The position numbers and the translations under genes are program-made. Below are positions 29,268-38,324 of a stretch of DNA of 64,000 nucleotides, piece after piece; position 1 is the first letter of the stretch, and every line of letters starts with the position of its first letter. The DNA comes from Candidatus Sulfopaludibacter sp. SbA3. GTDB lineage: Bacteria; Pseudomonadota; Alphaproteobacteria; Caulobacterales; Hyphomonadaceae. The notes under the pieces are model-generated. The model was not told the DNA's origin, made no database searches, and saw only the letters and a program-made list of their open reading frames with translations. The DNA lies in contig CAMDAC010000006.1 in the NCBI GenBank assembly GCA_945888325.1, positions 88,968 to 152,967 on the forward strand, in the 5' to 3' direction.

Positions 29268-30349
29268 CCCCTCCGCCTACAGAAGAAGAGATTGTCGCGC
29301 ATTTCCGCGAGCAGGCCGTATTCTGCGGGGGGCTCGGCTCCCCGTTCATGGAGCAGCTCTGCGAGGTGATGGCGGATGACATCGAGGCGGGCGGACCCGT
29401 GGCGGCGCTGGTCGCGGGCTGGCCGACCAGTCCGCGGCGGGATGCCTTATCGCTGCGCATTGCGGGCTACCTGCATCACAGCGTGCTGATCGGCGCGGCA
29501 AAAGATCTGGCTGCGGCCTATCCGGCGCGGGAAAAGGCGTGGACGATGGCCGGGATCTGGCCGCTGGCGCGGGACTGGCTCGCGGCCACGCAGTCCGAGG
29601 CCCGGGCGTTCCTGAAATCTCCTCCGCAGACGAACGAAGTGCGCCGCTCGGTTGCCCTGCTCCCCGGCTTCCTGAAGCTGGCGGCGCGGTTTCCAATGCC
29701 GATGCATCTTCTGGAGCTCGGCGCCAGTGCCGGTCTGAACCAGAACTGGGACCGGTTCGGCTATCGCACGGCCACATGGTCTCTTCCGGGCTCGAGCGGG
29801 GTGGAGATCGAGACCGATTGGAAAACGCCGCCGCCGGAGCATCTGGAGGCGCGGCCGCAGGTGGCGTCGCGCGCGGCGTGCGACCAGAATCCGATTGACG
29901 TGTCGAATCCGGACACCGCGCTGCGCCTCAAATCCTATGTCTGGCCGGACCAGCCCGAACGCCTCGCCCGGATCGACGCGGCGATGGCGCTCGCGATCGA
30001 GACCGGCGTGAAGGTCGACAAGGCGGACGCCGCCGACTGGCTGAAGGCAAAACTGGCGGCGCGGCCGGCAAGCGGCCTGACCGTGATCTACCACTCGGTG
30101 TTCCTGCAATATCCGCCTGCGGACGTTCGCCGGGCGCTCCTCGACATGACGGAAGCGGCGGGCGCGGAAGCCACGCCAGCGCGGCCGCTGGCCTGGCTGT
30201 GTTTCGAACCCGGCGCCTTCTTCCAGGGGCCGGACCAGACCGGCATCAATCCGAATGATTTCATCACCTACCTGAAGGTGTGGCCCGGCGGCGAAGAGCA
30301 CCGGCTTTTGCGGTCGGACGGGCATGTGACGCGCGTCTCGGCAACCTGA
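29264..30349 (+). CDS. DUF2332-family protein
   Basis: 361-residue protein matching DUF2332 by the pattern FREQAVFCGGLGSPFMEQL at the start, ALLPGFLKLA...LLELGASAGLNQNWDRFGY in the middle and TVIYHSVFLQYPP near the end. The LELGASAGLN loop resembles a SAM-binding glycine loop, so a methyltransferase-like fold is plausible but unproven. Translationally coupled to the preceding unknown gene. Confidence 0.8.
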   Translation: MTPPPTEEEIVAHFREQAVFCGGLGSPFMEQLCEVMADDIEAGGPVAALVAGWPTSPRRDALSLRIAGYLHHSVLIGAAKDLAAAYPAREKAWTMAGIWPLARDWLAATQSEARAFLKSPPQTNEVRRSVALLPGFLKLAARFPMPMHLLELGASAGLNQNWDRFGYRTATWSLPGSSGVEIETDWKTPPPEHLEARPQVASRAACDQNPIDVSNPDTALRLKSYVWPDQPERLARIDAAMALAIETGVKVDKADAADWLKAKLAARPASGLTVIYHSVFLQYPPADVRRALLDMTEAAGAEATPARPLAWLCFEPGAFFQGPDQTGINPNDFITYLKVWPGGEEHRLLRSDGHVTRVSAT

Positions 30350-30429
30350 TTGCGTTTCGGACGTTAGATTTCTGGTCCCTTCCCGCGCGATTCGGGGTAA
30401 GATGACGCCAAGGCAAATCGGGCGGGCAC

Positions 30430-31323
30430 ATGACGGACTATTACCAACTTCCGCCACCGGAGAAGAAGAAGCGCAGCCTGGTGTGGCTGTACCTGCTGCT
30501 GTTGCTGCTGTTCCTGCTGGGGCTGTGGGTGACCTGGTGGTCGCTGCGCCTCCAGCCCGGCGAAATCGGCGAGGATCCGTTGCTGACCGCCACCGCAATG
30601 CCGGCCGCACCCTTGGTGCGGATGGTGCCGCCCGCGCCTGTGCCGGTGCCGGAGCCCGTTATAACTGCGGAAGCTGAGCCTGAGGCGCCGGTTGTTGAAC
30701 CAACGCCTGAAGACGCAGCCGAACCGGAACCGCCGCCGCCGCTGTTCTCCGATGTCCGCTGGCGCGAGACGGCCCGGTTCACCGGCACGGACGCCGCCGG
30801 GCGCAGCGCCGAGTTCACCGCCTACGTGCTCGTCGGTGACGAGACCTGGACCTATTCCCGCGCCGATTCGATCTTTGCGGCAGGCCTCAGCGAGCCGGTC
30901 GAAACCGCCTTTGAGAAACTCGAGTTGGGCGCCGGCATCTGCGACCTGACAGGGGTGATCGCGGTGGGCGCGGCCTCGGTCGAGGGCACATCTGTTCAGA
31001 ACACGTTCCTGTCTTTCACGCGCGGGCACGCCCTGCGCGCAGCCATCGGTGCCAACCTGCCCTGCGAGGCCGGCGCCCTGCCCACCGGCGTGCTGGACCT
31101 TGGCTATAGCCGGGCTGATGTCACCTGCCCTGCCGGCAAGGCGATCTGCCCGGAGCTCACCGCGCCGCAGCGGCCCATCGCCATGATACTGGCCGACGCC
31201 GAAGATCCGGAGACGGACATCGGGCAGGCCTTGCAGAGCGGTATCGCGGCGCATGAGGCGTCGGGTGCAGACGTGCTGCCAGGCGTGAAGGTCTCGGACT
31301 ATTCGGCCTTCGACCTGCGCTAA
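30430..31323 (+). CDS. Membrane-anchored hypothetical protein with Pro-rich linker
   Basis: 297 residues: a short charged N-terminus (EKKKR), one strong membrane segment (LVWLYLLLLLLFLLGLWVTW), a Pro/Glu-rich linker (about 55-100), then a soluble, probably periplasmic domain with four Cys (GICDL, LPCEAG, VTCPAGKAICPE) that could form disulfides. I recognise no family. It ends 10 bp before the convergent Lrp gene stop. Confidence 0.65.
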   Translation: MTDYYQLPPPEKKKRSLVWLYLLLLLLFLLGLWVTWWSLRLQPGEIGEDPLLTATAMPAAPLVRMVPPAPVPVPEPVITAEAEPEAPVVEPTPEDAAEPEPPPPLFSDVRWRETARFTGTDAAGRSAEFTAYVLVGDETWTYSRADSIFAAGLSEPVETAFEKLELGAGICDLTGVIAVGAASVEGTSVQNTFLSFTRGHALRAAIGANLPCEAGALPTGVLDLGYSRADVTCPAGKAICPELTAPQRPIAMILADAEDPETDIGQALQSGIAAHEASGADVLPGVKVSDYSAFDLR

Positions 31324-31332
31324 GCGCGAAGC

Positions 31333-31839
31333 TCAGTCCGCAACCTTGGTCGTCTGGCGCACCAAGCCGAGGGGCAAGGCCGTCGTGCGCTTGGCGACGC
31401 GGATGACGATGCGCGACTGGACGTCCGAGACCAGCTTCGAGCCGAGCAGCTTGTCGCGCAGGAAATTGTCATAGGCGTGCATGTCGGTCGTCACGATGTG
31501 AAGCATGTAGTCGACCGCGCCGGTCACCGTCATGCATTCGATCACTTCCGGCCACGCCTGGACCATCGTCTCGAAGGATTCGAGATTTTCCCGGCTCGGC
31601 AGAGCAAGTTTGGCGCTGGCGATGACTTCAAAGTCGAGGCCGAGGGCGTGGTTGTTGATCAGCGTCACCCGGCCCAGGATGAAGCCGGCCTCTTCCATCC
31701 GCTTGATCCGCCGCCAGCAAGGCGAGGAGGACAGGCCCACGCGCTCGGCAATCTCGGCGACGGACAGGCTTGCGTCACGCTGGATCAGGTCCAGGATACG
31801 GGCATCAACGCTATCTAATTCTTGGGACAATTTCCCCAC
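31333..31839 (-). CDS. Lrp/AsnC-family transcriptional regulator
   Basis: 168-residue feast/famine regulator. The N-terminal helix-turn-helix is clear (LDSVDARILDLIQRDASLSV, then VGLSSSPCWRRIKRMEEAG), followed by the RAM ligand-binding domain (VTGAVDYMLHIVTTDMHAYDNFL). It is divergent from the indolepyruvate ferredoxin oxidoreductase gene, the common arrangement for a local regulator that senses aromatic or branched amino acids. An inverted repeat in the shared 118-bp gap is a likely site. Confidence 0.92.
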   Translation of the reverse strand: MGKLSQELDSVDARILDLIQRDASLSVAEIAERVGLSSSPCWRRIKRMEEAGFILGRVTLINNHALGLDFEVIASAKLALPSRENLESFETMVQAWPEVIECMTVTGAVDYMLHIVTTDMHAYDNFLRDKLLGSKLVSDVQSRIVIRVAKRTTALPLGLVRQTTKVAD

Positions 31840-31863
31840 ATCCCCTTAGTTTTGGAAAATTTA

Positions 31864-31879
31864 TTGCTTAAAGTAGCAA
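31864..31879. promoter_or_regulatory. Candidate Lrp-type operator
   Basis: TTGCT-N6-AGCAA inverted repeat with an AT-rich centre (TAAAGT) in the AT-rich gap between divergent lrp and indolepyruvate oxidoreductase genes. Size and symmetry fit Lrp/AsnC sites. Confidence 0.5.
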
Positions 31880-31957
31880 AACTCGCGCAATATAGGCAAG
31901 CATTTTCACGCGATTCGGCCAATAATCTACCTAGGCTGGAATCGAGGATGCGCGTTC

Positions 31958-34900
31958 ATGAAACACCGCGAAGTCACGCTGGACGACAAATACGATCTTG
32001 TCGAGGGCAAGGCTTACATGACCGGCATCCAGGCGCTGGTGCGCCTGCCGCTGGACCGCAAGCGGATGGACCGCGCCGCCGGACACAATACGGGTGGCTT
32101 CATCTCCGGCTATCGCGGCTCGCCACTCGGCGGATATGACCAGCAGTTGCGCGCGGTGCAGAAACGTCTCGACGCGCATGACATCAAGTTCTGGGAAGGC
32201 CTGAACGAGGACCTGGGCGCGACCGCCGTCTGGGGCTCGCAGCAGCTCGGCCTGTTTCCCGGCGCGAAGTTCGATGGCCTGTTCGGCATCTGGTATGGCA
32301 AGGCGCCCGGCGTCGACCGGACGGGCGACGTGTTCAAGCATGCCAACGCGGCCGGAACGTCCGCCCTCGGAGGGGTTCTCGCCGTGATCGGCGACGACCA
32401 TAACTGCAAGTCTTCGACCCTGCCCTCGCAGTCCGAATACGCGATGCAGGATGCCGAGATTCCGACGCTCAACCCTGCCTCGATCCAGGATGTCCTCGAC
32501 TACGGCATCCATGGCTGGGAGATGAGCCGCTTCTCCGGCGCCTGGACGGGCCTCGTCGCGCTCGCCGACACGATGGATTCCGGCGCGGTGGTGAATATCG
32601 ACCTTGCGCGCTTTGCCATCCAGCGGCCGACTTTCGCTCTGCCGGAAGATGGCGTGCACATGCGGCGGGGCGACGTGCCGCTGAACAAGGAAGCGCGGCT
32701 GCGCCAGATCAAGCTGCCCGCCGCGCAAGCCTATGTGCGCGCCAACCGGCTGGACCATGTCATCCTGCCCTCGCCGAAATCGCGCCTTGGCCTGATCGTC
32801 ACCGGACAGGCCGCGCGCGATGTGTTCGAGGCGCTCGCGGCCCTCGGCCTCAGCCCGCAGGAAGCCGGCGCGCTGGGACTGACGATCTACAAGGTGGCCA
32901 TGCCCTGGCCGCTCGAGCCGCAAGGCGTGCGCGAATTCTGCGCCGGCCTCGAGCGCGTCATCGTGATCGAGCACAAGCGTCCGCTGATTGAAGCGCAGCT
33001 GAAGGCCGCATTGTATGATCTGCCGGATAGCCGCCGTCCGATCATCGAAGGCAAGACGGACGCGAACGGCGCGCCGCTCCTGTCCGACATCGCCTCGCTG
33101 ACGATTCCGGAAATCGCGAACGCGCTGATGCACGCCCTGCCGTCAGGCTGGGACACCTCGCGCGCCGCGGCCTATTTCGACCGCGTAGGCGGCGCCTCGG
33201 AGGCGGCCCGCACAAACGCCTCGCCGACCGTGCGCTCGCCGCACTTCTGTTCCGGCTGTCCGCACAACACCTCGACCGTGGTGCCGGAAGGCAGCCGCGC
33301 GCTGGCTGGCATCGGCTGCCATTACATGGCGAACTTCATGCCGGACCGGAAAACCGACATGACGAGCCAGATGGGCGGCGAAGGTATCGGCTGGGTCGGC
33401 CAGCATTGGGCGACCGACGAGAACCACGTGTTCGTCAACCTCGGCGACGGCACCTACTCGCACTCGGGCAGCCTCGCGATCCGTGCGGCGGTGACTTCCG
33501 GCGCGAACATGACCTACAAGATCCTCTACAATGATGCGGTCGCGATGACCGGCGGGCAGCATGTAGAATCCGGCCAGACGCCCGCGATGATCGCCCAGCA
33601 GGTCGAGGCGGAAGGCGTGAAGACCATCCGTATCGTGACGGAAGACCCCACCCGCTATGCCGGCGTGCGCGACCTGCCCCGCAGCGTGACGATCCACCAC
33701 CGCGACGACCTCGAAGACGTGCAGATGAAACTGCGCGAGACACCCGGCGTGTCGGTGATCATCTATGACCAGATGTGCGCGACTGAGAAACGCCGCCGCT
33801 CCAAGCGCGGCATGATCAAGCCGGACCGTGTACGCACGATCATCAATACCGAAGTCTGCGAAGGCTGCGGCGACTGTTCGGTGAAGTCGAACTGCCTCTC
33901 GGTCGAGCCGATCGAGACCGAACTTGGCCGGAAGCGGCGCATCAACCAGTCGACTTGCAATACGGATCTGTCTTGCCTCAAGGGCTTCTGTCCGAGCTTC
34001 GTGACGATCCAGGACGGCGAGCCGGCTTGGGAAGCGCAGCCGCGCCAGGAGTTCAATGCCGACGGCCTGCCCCTGCCGGAAACCCCAAGCCTCGCGCAGC
34101 CCTGGAACATCCTGTTCACGGGCGTCGGCGGCACCGGCGTCACCACGGTCGCCGCGGTGTTGGCCATGGCCGCGCACGTGGACGGCAACGCCGCTTCGTC
34201 CCTCGACATGACCGGCCTCGCGCAGAAGGGCGGCCCTGTCCTCTCCCACATCCGCTTTGCGCGTGAGCCCGAACTGATCTCTACCGGCCGCGTGCCGCCT
34301 GCCAGCGCGGATTGCGTGATCGCGTGCGATCTCGTGGTAGCGGCGGGCGGCGACGCCTTGAACCTGATGGACGCCGGACGTACGGCGGCCTTTGCCAACT
34401 CGGATGTGACGCCGACCTCGGAATTCATCCGTAATCGGTCGAAACGCTTCGAGAGTGATTTTCTGTCGGCGCGCGTGAAGCGGCAGGCGGCCGAGTTCGG
34501 CGCGTTCGATGCAGAGGCCCTTGCGGTCGGCTACCTGCATGAGGCGATCTACACCAACATGATCATGGCGGGGTATGCCTGGCAGAAGGGCAAGGTGCCG
34601 GTCTCGCTGCGCGGGCTCTACCGCGCCATCCGCCTCAACGGTACCAAGGCCGAAGACAACATGGCGGCGTTCAATATCGGCCGCCTCGCAGCTGCCGCCC
34701 CGGAACGCCTTGCCGCGCAGTCTGATCCGCGCGGGCATGTCGAGGAGAAGACGCTTGATGCCTTGATCGAGGACCGCGCCGCGCGCCTCACGGCGTACCA
34801 GAACGCCGACTATGCGGCGCGCTATCGCGCCGTGGTCGCGGACGTCCGCGCCGCCGAAGAGAAAGCCGGGCTTGGCGAGAACCTGACCCGGGCGGCGGCA

Positions 34901-35419
34901 ACCTATGCCTTCAAGCTGATGGCTTACAAGGACGAGTATGAAGTCGCCCGTCTCTATACGGACGGAAAGTTTGCTCAGCAGCTGGCCAGCCAGTTCAAGG
35001 GCGGCAAGCTGCGCTTCTGGCTCGCGCCGCCGATCATTGCGAAGAAGGATTCGCACGGCCATCTCGAGAAGAAGCATTTCGGGCCGTGGATGATGACCGG
35101 CTTCAAGCTGCTGGCGAAGTTCAAGGGCCTGCGCGGAACGCAGCTGGACCTCTTCGGCTATACCGAGGAACGCAAGATGGAGCGCACCTTGCGCGACACC
35201 TATCTTGAGAACCTCGGCCGCATCGCGCGCGAACTGACCGCGGGCAACCACGCCCTCGCGGTCGAGATCGCCAAGGTTCCGGACGAAATCCGAGGCTTCG
35301 GCCATGTGAAGGAAGCCGCTGTTGAAAAGGCCAGAGCTCACGAGGAAACTCTCTGGGCCGGCTGGCCGACGGGCAAGCTTCCGAAGGCAAAGACTTCGCT
35401 GATTTCAGCGTCGCAGTAG
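31958..35419 (+). CDS. Indolepyruvate ferredoxin oxidoreductase, fused IorA-IorB type
   Basis: 1153-residue enzyme that oxidatively decarboxylates aryl- or branched 2-oxo acids to acyl-CoA with reduced ferredoxin, used in aromatic amino acid breakdown. The N-terminal part holds the pyrimidine-binding domain (TGIQALVRLP, GYRGSPLGGYD), the middle the TPP domain (FCSGCPHNTST, MGGEGIGWVGQ, GDGTYSHSGSLAIRAA), then a cluster-binding region (EVCEGCGDCSVKSNC, CNTDLSCLKGFCPSF). The C-terminal gamma-type domain has GVGGTGVTTVAAVLAMAAHVDG. GAGGA lies about 8 nt before the ATG. The Lrp gene upstream is its likely regulator. Confidence 0.95.
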   Translation: MKHREVTLDDKYDLVEGKAYMTGIQALVRLPLDRKRMDRAAGHNTGGFISGYRGSPLGGYDQQLRAVQKRLDAHDIKFWEGLNEDLGATAVWGSQQLGLFPGAKFDGLFGIWYGKAPGVDRTGDVFKHANAAGTSALGGVLAVIGDDHNCKSSTLPSQSEYAMQDAEIPTLNPASIQDVLDYGIHGWEMSRFSGAWTGLVALADTMDSGAVVNIDLARFAIQRPTFALPEDGVHMRRGDVPLNKEARLRQIKLPAAQAYVRANRLDHVILPSPKSRLGLIVTGQAARDVFEALAALGLSPQEAGALGLTIYKVAMPWPLEPQGVREFCAGLERVIVIEHKRPLIEAQLKAALYDLPDSRRPIIEGKTDANGAPLLSDIASLTIPEIANALMHALPSGWDTSRAAAYFDRVGGASEAARTNASPTVRSPHFCSGCPHNTSTVVPEGSRALAGIGCHYMANFMPDRKTDMTSQMGGEGIGWVGQHWATDENHVFVNLGDGTYSHSGSLAIRAAVTSGANMTYKILYNDAVAMTGGQHVESGQTPAMIAQQVEAEGVKTIRIVTEDPTRYAGVRDLPRSVTIHHRDDLEDVQMKLRETPGVSVIIYDQMCATEKRRRSKRGMIKPDRVRTIINTEVCEGCGDCSVKSNCLSVEPIETELGRKRRINQSTCNTDLSCLKGFCPSFVTIQDGEPAWEAQPRQEFNADGLPLPETPSLAQPWNILFTGVGGTGVTTVAAVLAMAAHVDGNAASSLDMTGLAQKGGPVLSHIRFAREPELISTGRVPPASADCVIACDLVVAAGGDALNLMDAGRTAAFANSDVTPTSEFIRNRSKRFESDFLSARVKRQAAEFGAFDAEALAVGYLHEAIYTNMIMAGYAWQKGKVPVSLRGLYRAIRLNGTKAEDNMAAFNIGRLAAAAPERLAAQSDPRGHVEEKTLDALIEDRAARLTAYQNADYAARYRAVVADVRAAEEKAGLGENLTRAAATYAFKLMAYKDEYEVARLYTDGKFAQQLASQFKGGKLRFWLAPPIIAKKDSHGHLEKKHFGPWMMTGFKLLAKFKGLRGTQLDLFGYTEERKMERTLRDTYLENLGRIARELTAGNHALAVEIAKVPDEIRGFGHVKEAAVEKARAHEETLWAGWPTGKLPKAKTSLISASQ

Positions 35420-35440
35420 AGTAGTCTTCCCCGATCACTG

Positions 35441-35480
35441 GCCCCGGATGCGCTGATCCGCTTCCGGGGCATTTTCTTTT
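35441..35480 (+). terminator. Terminator of the indolepyruvate oxidoreductase gene
   Basis: GCCCCGGA (35441-35448) pairs with TCCGGGGC (35463-35470), extended by GCG/CGC, followed by ATTTTCTTTT. Confidence 0.85.
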
Positions 35481-35485
35481 CGGCG

Positions 35486-35818
35486 TCAGTCTGCGGGCGA
35501 AACTTCGACGTCCACGACCTTGCCGTCCTTGCTCATGTCCTTGATCTCGCGCTCGACATACTTTGCCTTGACTGTGCGTTCCTTGGTGCGCGTGCCCTTG
35601 CCCTTCTTGTAGGTCACGGTGACACGGACCATTTCGTCCGGCCCGTCGAGCGCGTCACCCGTGACGCGCACCGCCGTTCCGCCGACATACAGGGCGCCCT
35701 TGCCCGCGCCTTCCAGCACATCGCCGGCAAGGCTGACTGGCACCGTGACGATCTTGGTGGCGAGGCAGCCAGACAGTGGCAGCAGAAAAACACAAAGGGA
35801 GAGGATGGCGGATCGCAT
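35486..35818 (-). CDS. Small hypothetical lipoprotein
   Basis: 110-residue lipoprotein with signal LSLCVFLLPLSGC and a mature part rich in beta-prone Val/Thr (IVTVPVSLAGDVLEGAGKGAL) and a basic central stretch (YKKGKGTRTKERTVKAKY). Unknown function. The start at 35818 begins the signal peptide; an upstream in-frame GTG/ATG would add 18 residues that spoil it. It lies between the convergent IOR terminator and the lysyl-tRNA synthetase gene on the same strand. Confidence 0.7.
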   Translation of the reverse strand: MRSAILSLCVFLLPLSGCLATKIVTVPVSLAGDVLEGAGKGALYVGGTAVRVTGDALDGPDEMVRVTVTYKKGKGTRTKERTVKAKYVEREIKDMSKDGKVVDVEVSPAD

Positions 35819-35893
35819 GGGCGTGACTCCGGCTGTCTGCGCAACATTAGTGCGCAATACGCCCCAGCGCATCTTACATTTTGGCGGGCAGTC

Positions 35894-37483
35894 TCAACGC
35901 GCCAGTGCCTCGTCGATCAGCTTGGCGGTGTCGCCCGCGCCGTAGAGCGCCGCGAAGCTGCCGAAACGCGGCCCCTGCTCCTGGCCCAGCAACACTTCGT
36001 ACAGCGCCTTGAACCAGTCACGCAGATTCTCGAAGCCGTGCGTCTTGCCGACTTCGAAGGTCATCGTCTGCAGGTTCTCGCCCGTCGGCTCGTCCGGGAA
36101 GGTGCGCAGGCGGCCGGCAAGGTCGGCCATCGCGGCGCGCTCCTGGTCCGTCGGTGCACGGAAGGTTTTTGCGGGCAGGATGAAATCCCGGTAGTAACGC
36201 ATGGCGTAACCGGCGAGGTCGTTCAGAAGCGGATGCGTCTGCGGCGAGGTGCCGGGCGCATAGCGCGTGATGTAGGCCCAGAGCTGCGAGACGTCGGTCG
36301 GGTTCGCGACCGCCACGAGGTTCATCAGCAGCGCAAAGGAGACCGGGCTCGACCATTGCGGCGGGCGGCCGGAATGGATGTGCCAGACGGGATTTTCCAG
36401 CTGCGCCGCCGGCTCTTCCTGAGGGAACTTGTCGAGGAAGGTCAGGTATTCGTCGACGGCTTTCGGGATCACGTCGAAGTGCAGCTTCTTGGCCACGCGC
36501 GGCTTCTGGAACTGGTAGAGCGACAGGCTCTCGTCCGGCGCATAGGTCAGCCATTGCTCGACCGAAATGCCATTACCCTTGGTCTTGGAGATCTTCTCGC
36601 CTTTCTCGTCCAGGAACAGTTCGTAGACGTACTGTTCCGGCGGTCTATGGCCGAGGATACGGGCGATCTTGGAGTAGACCGGGGCGTTGGCCTGGTGATC
36701 CTTGCCGAACATTTCGAAATCGACGCCGAGGGCGGCCCAGCGCATGCCGAAATCCGGCTTCCACTGCATCTTCACGGCGCCGCCGGTGACGGGAAGGGTC
36801 ACGTCGGTGCCATCTTCATCCGTGAACGTCACTTCGCCTTTGGCGGCGTCCACATGCTTCATCGGCACATAGAGCACGCGGCCAGTGCTCGGGCTGATCG
36901 GCAGGAAAGGCGAATAGGTCGCCTGCCGCTCCGGGCCAAGCGTCGGCAGCATCACGCCCATGATGGCGTCATACTTCTCCGCCGCGCGCCGCAGCATCGC
37001 GTCGAACCGGCCGGACTTGTAGCATTCCGTCGCCGAGAGGAATTCGTACTTGAAACCGAACTGGTCGAGGAAGGCGCAAAGGCGCGAATTCATGTGCGCG
37101 CCATAGGACGCATGTGTGCCGAAGGGATCCGGCACCGTCGTCAGCGGCATCTGCAGATACTGTTCCAACGATTTCGGGTTCGGCACGGTGTCCGGAACCT
37201 TCCGCATGCCGTCCATGTCATCCGACACGCAGATCAGGCGCGTGGCATACTTGCCGGCGGTCAGCACTTCAAACGCATGGCGCACCATCGTCGTGCGCAC
37301 GACTTCGCCGAACGTGCCGATATGCGGCAGGCCCGAAGGGCCATAGCCGGTCTCGAAGATCACCGGCGCATCGGCGGCGCGCTCGCCGGCCTTCACCTGT
37401 TCCGCCACGCGCTTTTCCAGCGCGCGCGCCAGCTCGAAGGGCCAGGCCTTGGCGGATTGGGCGAGCAGGGAGAGATCGGTCAT
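35894..37483 (-). CDS. lysK: Class I lysyl-tRNA synthetase (LysRS1)
   Basis: Charges tRNA-Lys. It is the class I, archaeal-type enzyme, which replaces the class II LysS in most Alphaproteobacteria. The Rossmann HIGH motif appears as [16 protein letters not shown] and KMSKS as [11 protein letters not shown]. It is 529 residues, a normal length. No lysS is seen in the window. A possible ribosome site AACCTCCGA (AGGTT on the minus strand) precedes the ATG. Confidence 0.95.
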   Translation of the reverse strand: MTDLSLLAQSAKAWPFELARALEKRVAEQVKAGERAADAPVIFETGYGPSGLPHIGTFGEVVRTTMVRHAFEVLTAGKYATRLICVSDDMDGMRKVPDTVPNPKSLEQYLQMPLTTVPDPFGTHASYGAHMNSRLCAFLDQFGFKYEFLSATECYKSGRFDAMLRRAAEKYDAIMGVMLPTLGPERQATYSPFLPISPSTGRVLYVPMKHVDAAKGEVTFTDEDGTDVTLPVTGGAVKMQWKPDFGMRWAALGVDFEMFGKDHQANAPVYSKIARILGHRPPEQYVYELFLDEKGEKISKTKGNGISVEQWLTYAPDESLSLYQFQKPRVAKKLHFDVIPKAVDEYLTFLDKFPQEEPAAQLENPVWHIHSGRPPQWSSPVSFALLMNLVAVANPTDVSQLWAYITRYAPGTSPQTHPLLNDLAGYAMRYYRDFILPAKTFRAPTDQERAAMADLAGRLRTFPDEPTGENLQTMTFEVGKTHGFENLRDWFKALYEVLLGQEQGPRFGSFAALYGAGDTAKLIDEALAR

Positions 37484-37567
37484 CGGAGGTTCTGCCGGGT
37501 GGATCAGGGTTAAACCGCGGACCTAGAGGCGGCGCCGGAGGGCGTCAAGCGAAGCGCAGGAATCGGT

Positions 37568-37601
37568 GTCGAAAATACTTTACATGTCAAATATTTTCGA
37601 C
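37568..37601. promoter_or_regulatory. 34-bp palindromic operator upstream of the membrane protein/XRE pair
   Basis: GTCGAAAATA and TATTTTCGAC are perfect 10-bp arms around a 14-nt core that is itself nearly symmetric (TTTACATGTCAAA, with a central ACATGT). In total 15 of 17 pairs match about one dyad. It lies in the AT-rich gap 45 bp before the membrane protein gene and about 85 bp after lysK begins, so it probably overlaps the promoter and binds the XRE protein. The identity of the binding protein is inference. Confidence 0.65.
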
Positions 37602-37645
37602 TAACTGATAATGTACAACATCTTTGACACGTCAGGAGCCTGCTC

Positions 37646-38095
37646 ATGTCCCCCGCCGCCACGTTCCGGAACACCCCCTTCCGCGAAAAAACTGCCTGGG
37701 CGATGGCCGCCATCCTGACCGGTGGCGCCGCGTTCTATCTCAACATGGTCATCAGCGCTTCGCGCGCGCTCGGCCAGACCGCACCGCCGATCGTGGGCTT
37801 TGTGATCGGCTATGTCGTCGTGATCGTGATCGCGTCCTCGGTCGTCATGGCGGCGCTGGCGCTTGCCACGCCGCGCGAGGCGAACGCGCCCGCCGATGAG
37901 CGCGAGAAGATCATCGGCGACAAGGCCGGCAACTGGTCCGGCTATGTGATGGTCATGCCAGCGCTCGGCGCACTCTGGCACTATGCGGTGAACATGGATG
38001 GCAACATGCTGTTCCATCTGGTCTTCCTCAGCCTGATGCTGGGCCAGATCGCGGAATACGTTTTCCAGATCGTCCTCTACCGCCGGGGCGGCTGA
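37646..38095 (+). CDS. Small integral membrane protein, partner of XRE regulator
   Basis: 149-residue protein with four membrane segments in two pairs (ILTGGAAFYLNMVISASRAL / IVGFVIGYVVVIVIASSVVM and GYVMVMPALGALWHYAV / NMLFHLVFLSLMLGQIAEYV) and a charged loop between them (TPREANAPADEREKIIGDKA). I recall DUF2178-like proteins of this shape paired with YozG-type regulators, here too: the XRE gene starts 3 bp after the stop. Function unknown. AGGAG lies about 8 nt before the ATG. Confidence 0.75.
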   Translation: MSPAATFRNTPFREKTAWAMAAILTGGAAFYLNMVISASRALGQTAPPIVGFVIGYVVVIVIASSVVMAALALATPREANAPADEREKIIGDKAGNWSGYVMVMPALGALWHYAVNMDGNMLFHLVFLSLMLGQIAEYVFQIVLYRRGG

Positions 38096-38098
38096 GCC

Positions 38099-38314
38099 AT
38101 GGCGAAACCGCCGCCGATCACCAACCGTATCCGAGAGCTGCGCGAGCAGCATGGCCCCATGAGTCAATCCGCCCTCGCCGAGGCGATCGGCGTGACGCGC
38201 CAGACCGTGATCGCCATCGAACTCGGCAAGTACTCCCCTTCCCTCGAAAGCGCCTTCCGGATCGCGCGGGTTTTTGACCTCGGCGTCGAAGACGTTTTCG
38301 GCTGGGAGGCCTGA
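38099..38314 (+). CDS. XRE-family transcriptional regulator (YozG-like)
   Basis: 71-residue protein that is almost entirely a Cro/CI helix-turn-helix: NRIRELREQHG, SQSALAEAIGVTRQTVIAIE, KYSPSLESAFRIARVFDLGV. The short form with the ending VEDVFGWE is the YozG-like group, usually paired with a small membrane protein, as here. It probably binds the 34-bp palindrome upstream and controls the pair. Confidence 0.88.
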   Translation: MAKPPPITNRIRELREQHGPMSQSALAEAIGVTRQTVIAIELGKYSPSLESAFRIARVFDLGVEDVFGWEA

Positions 38315-38324
38315 GGCGGCCGTT

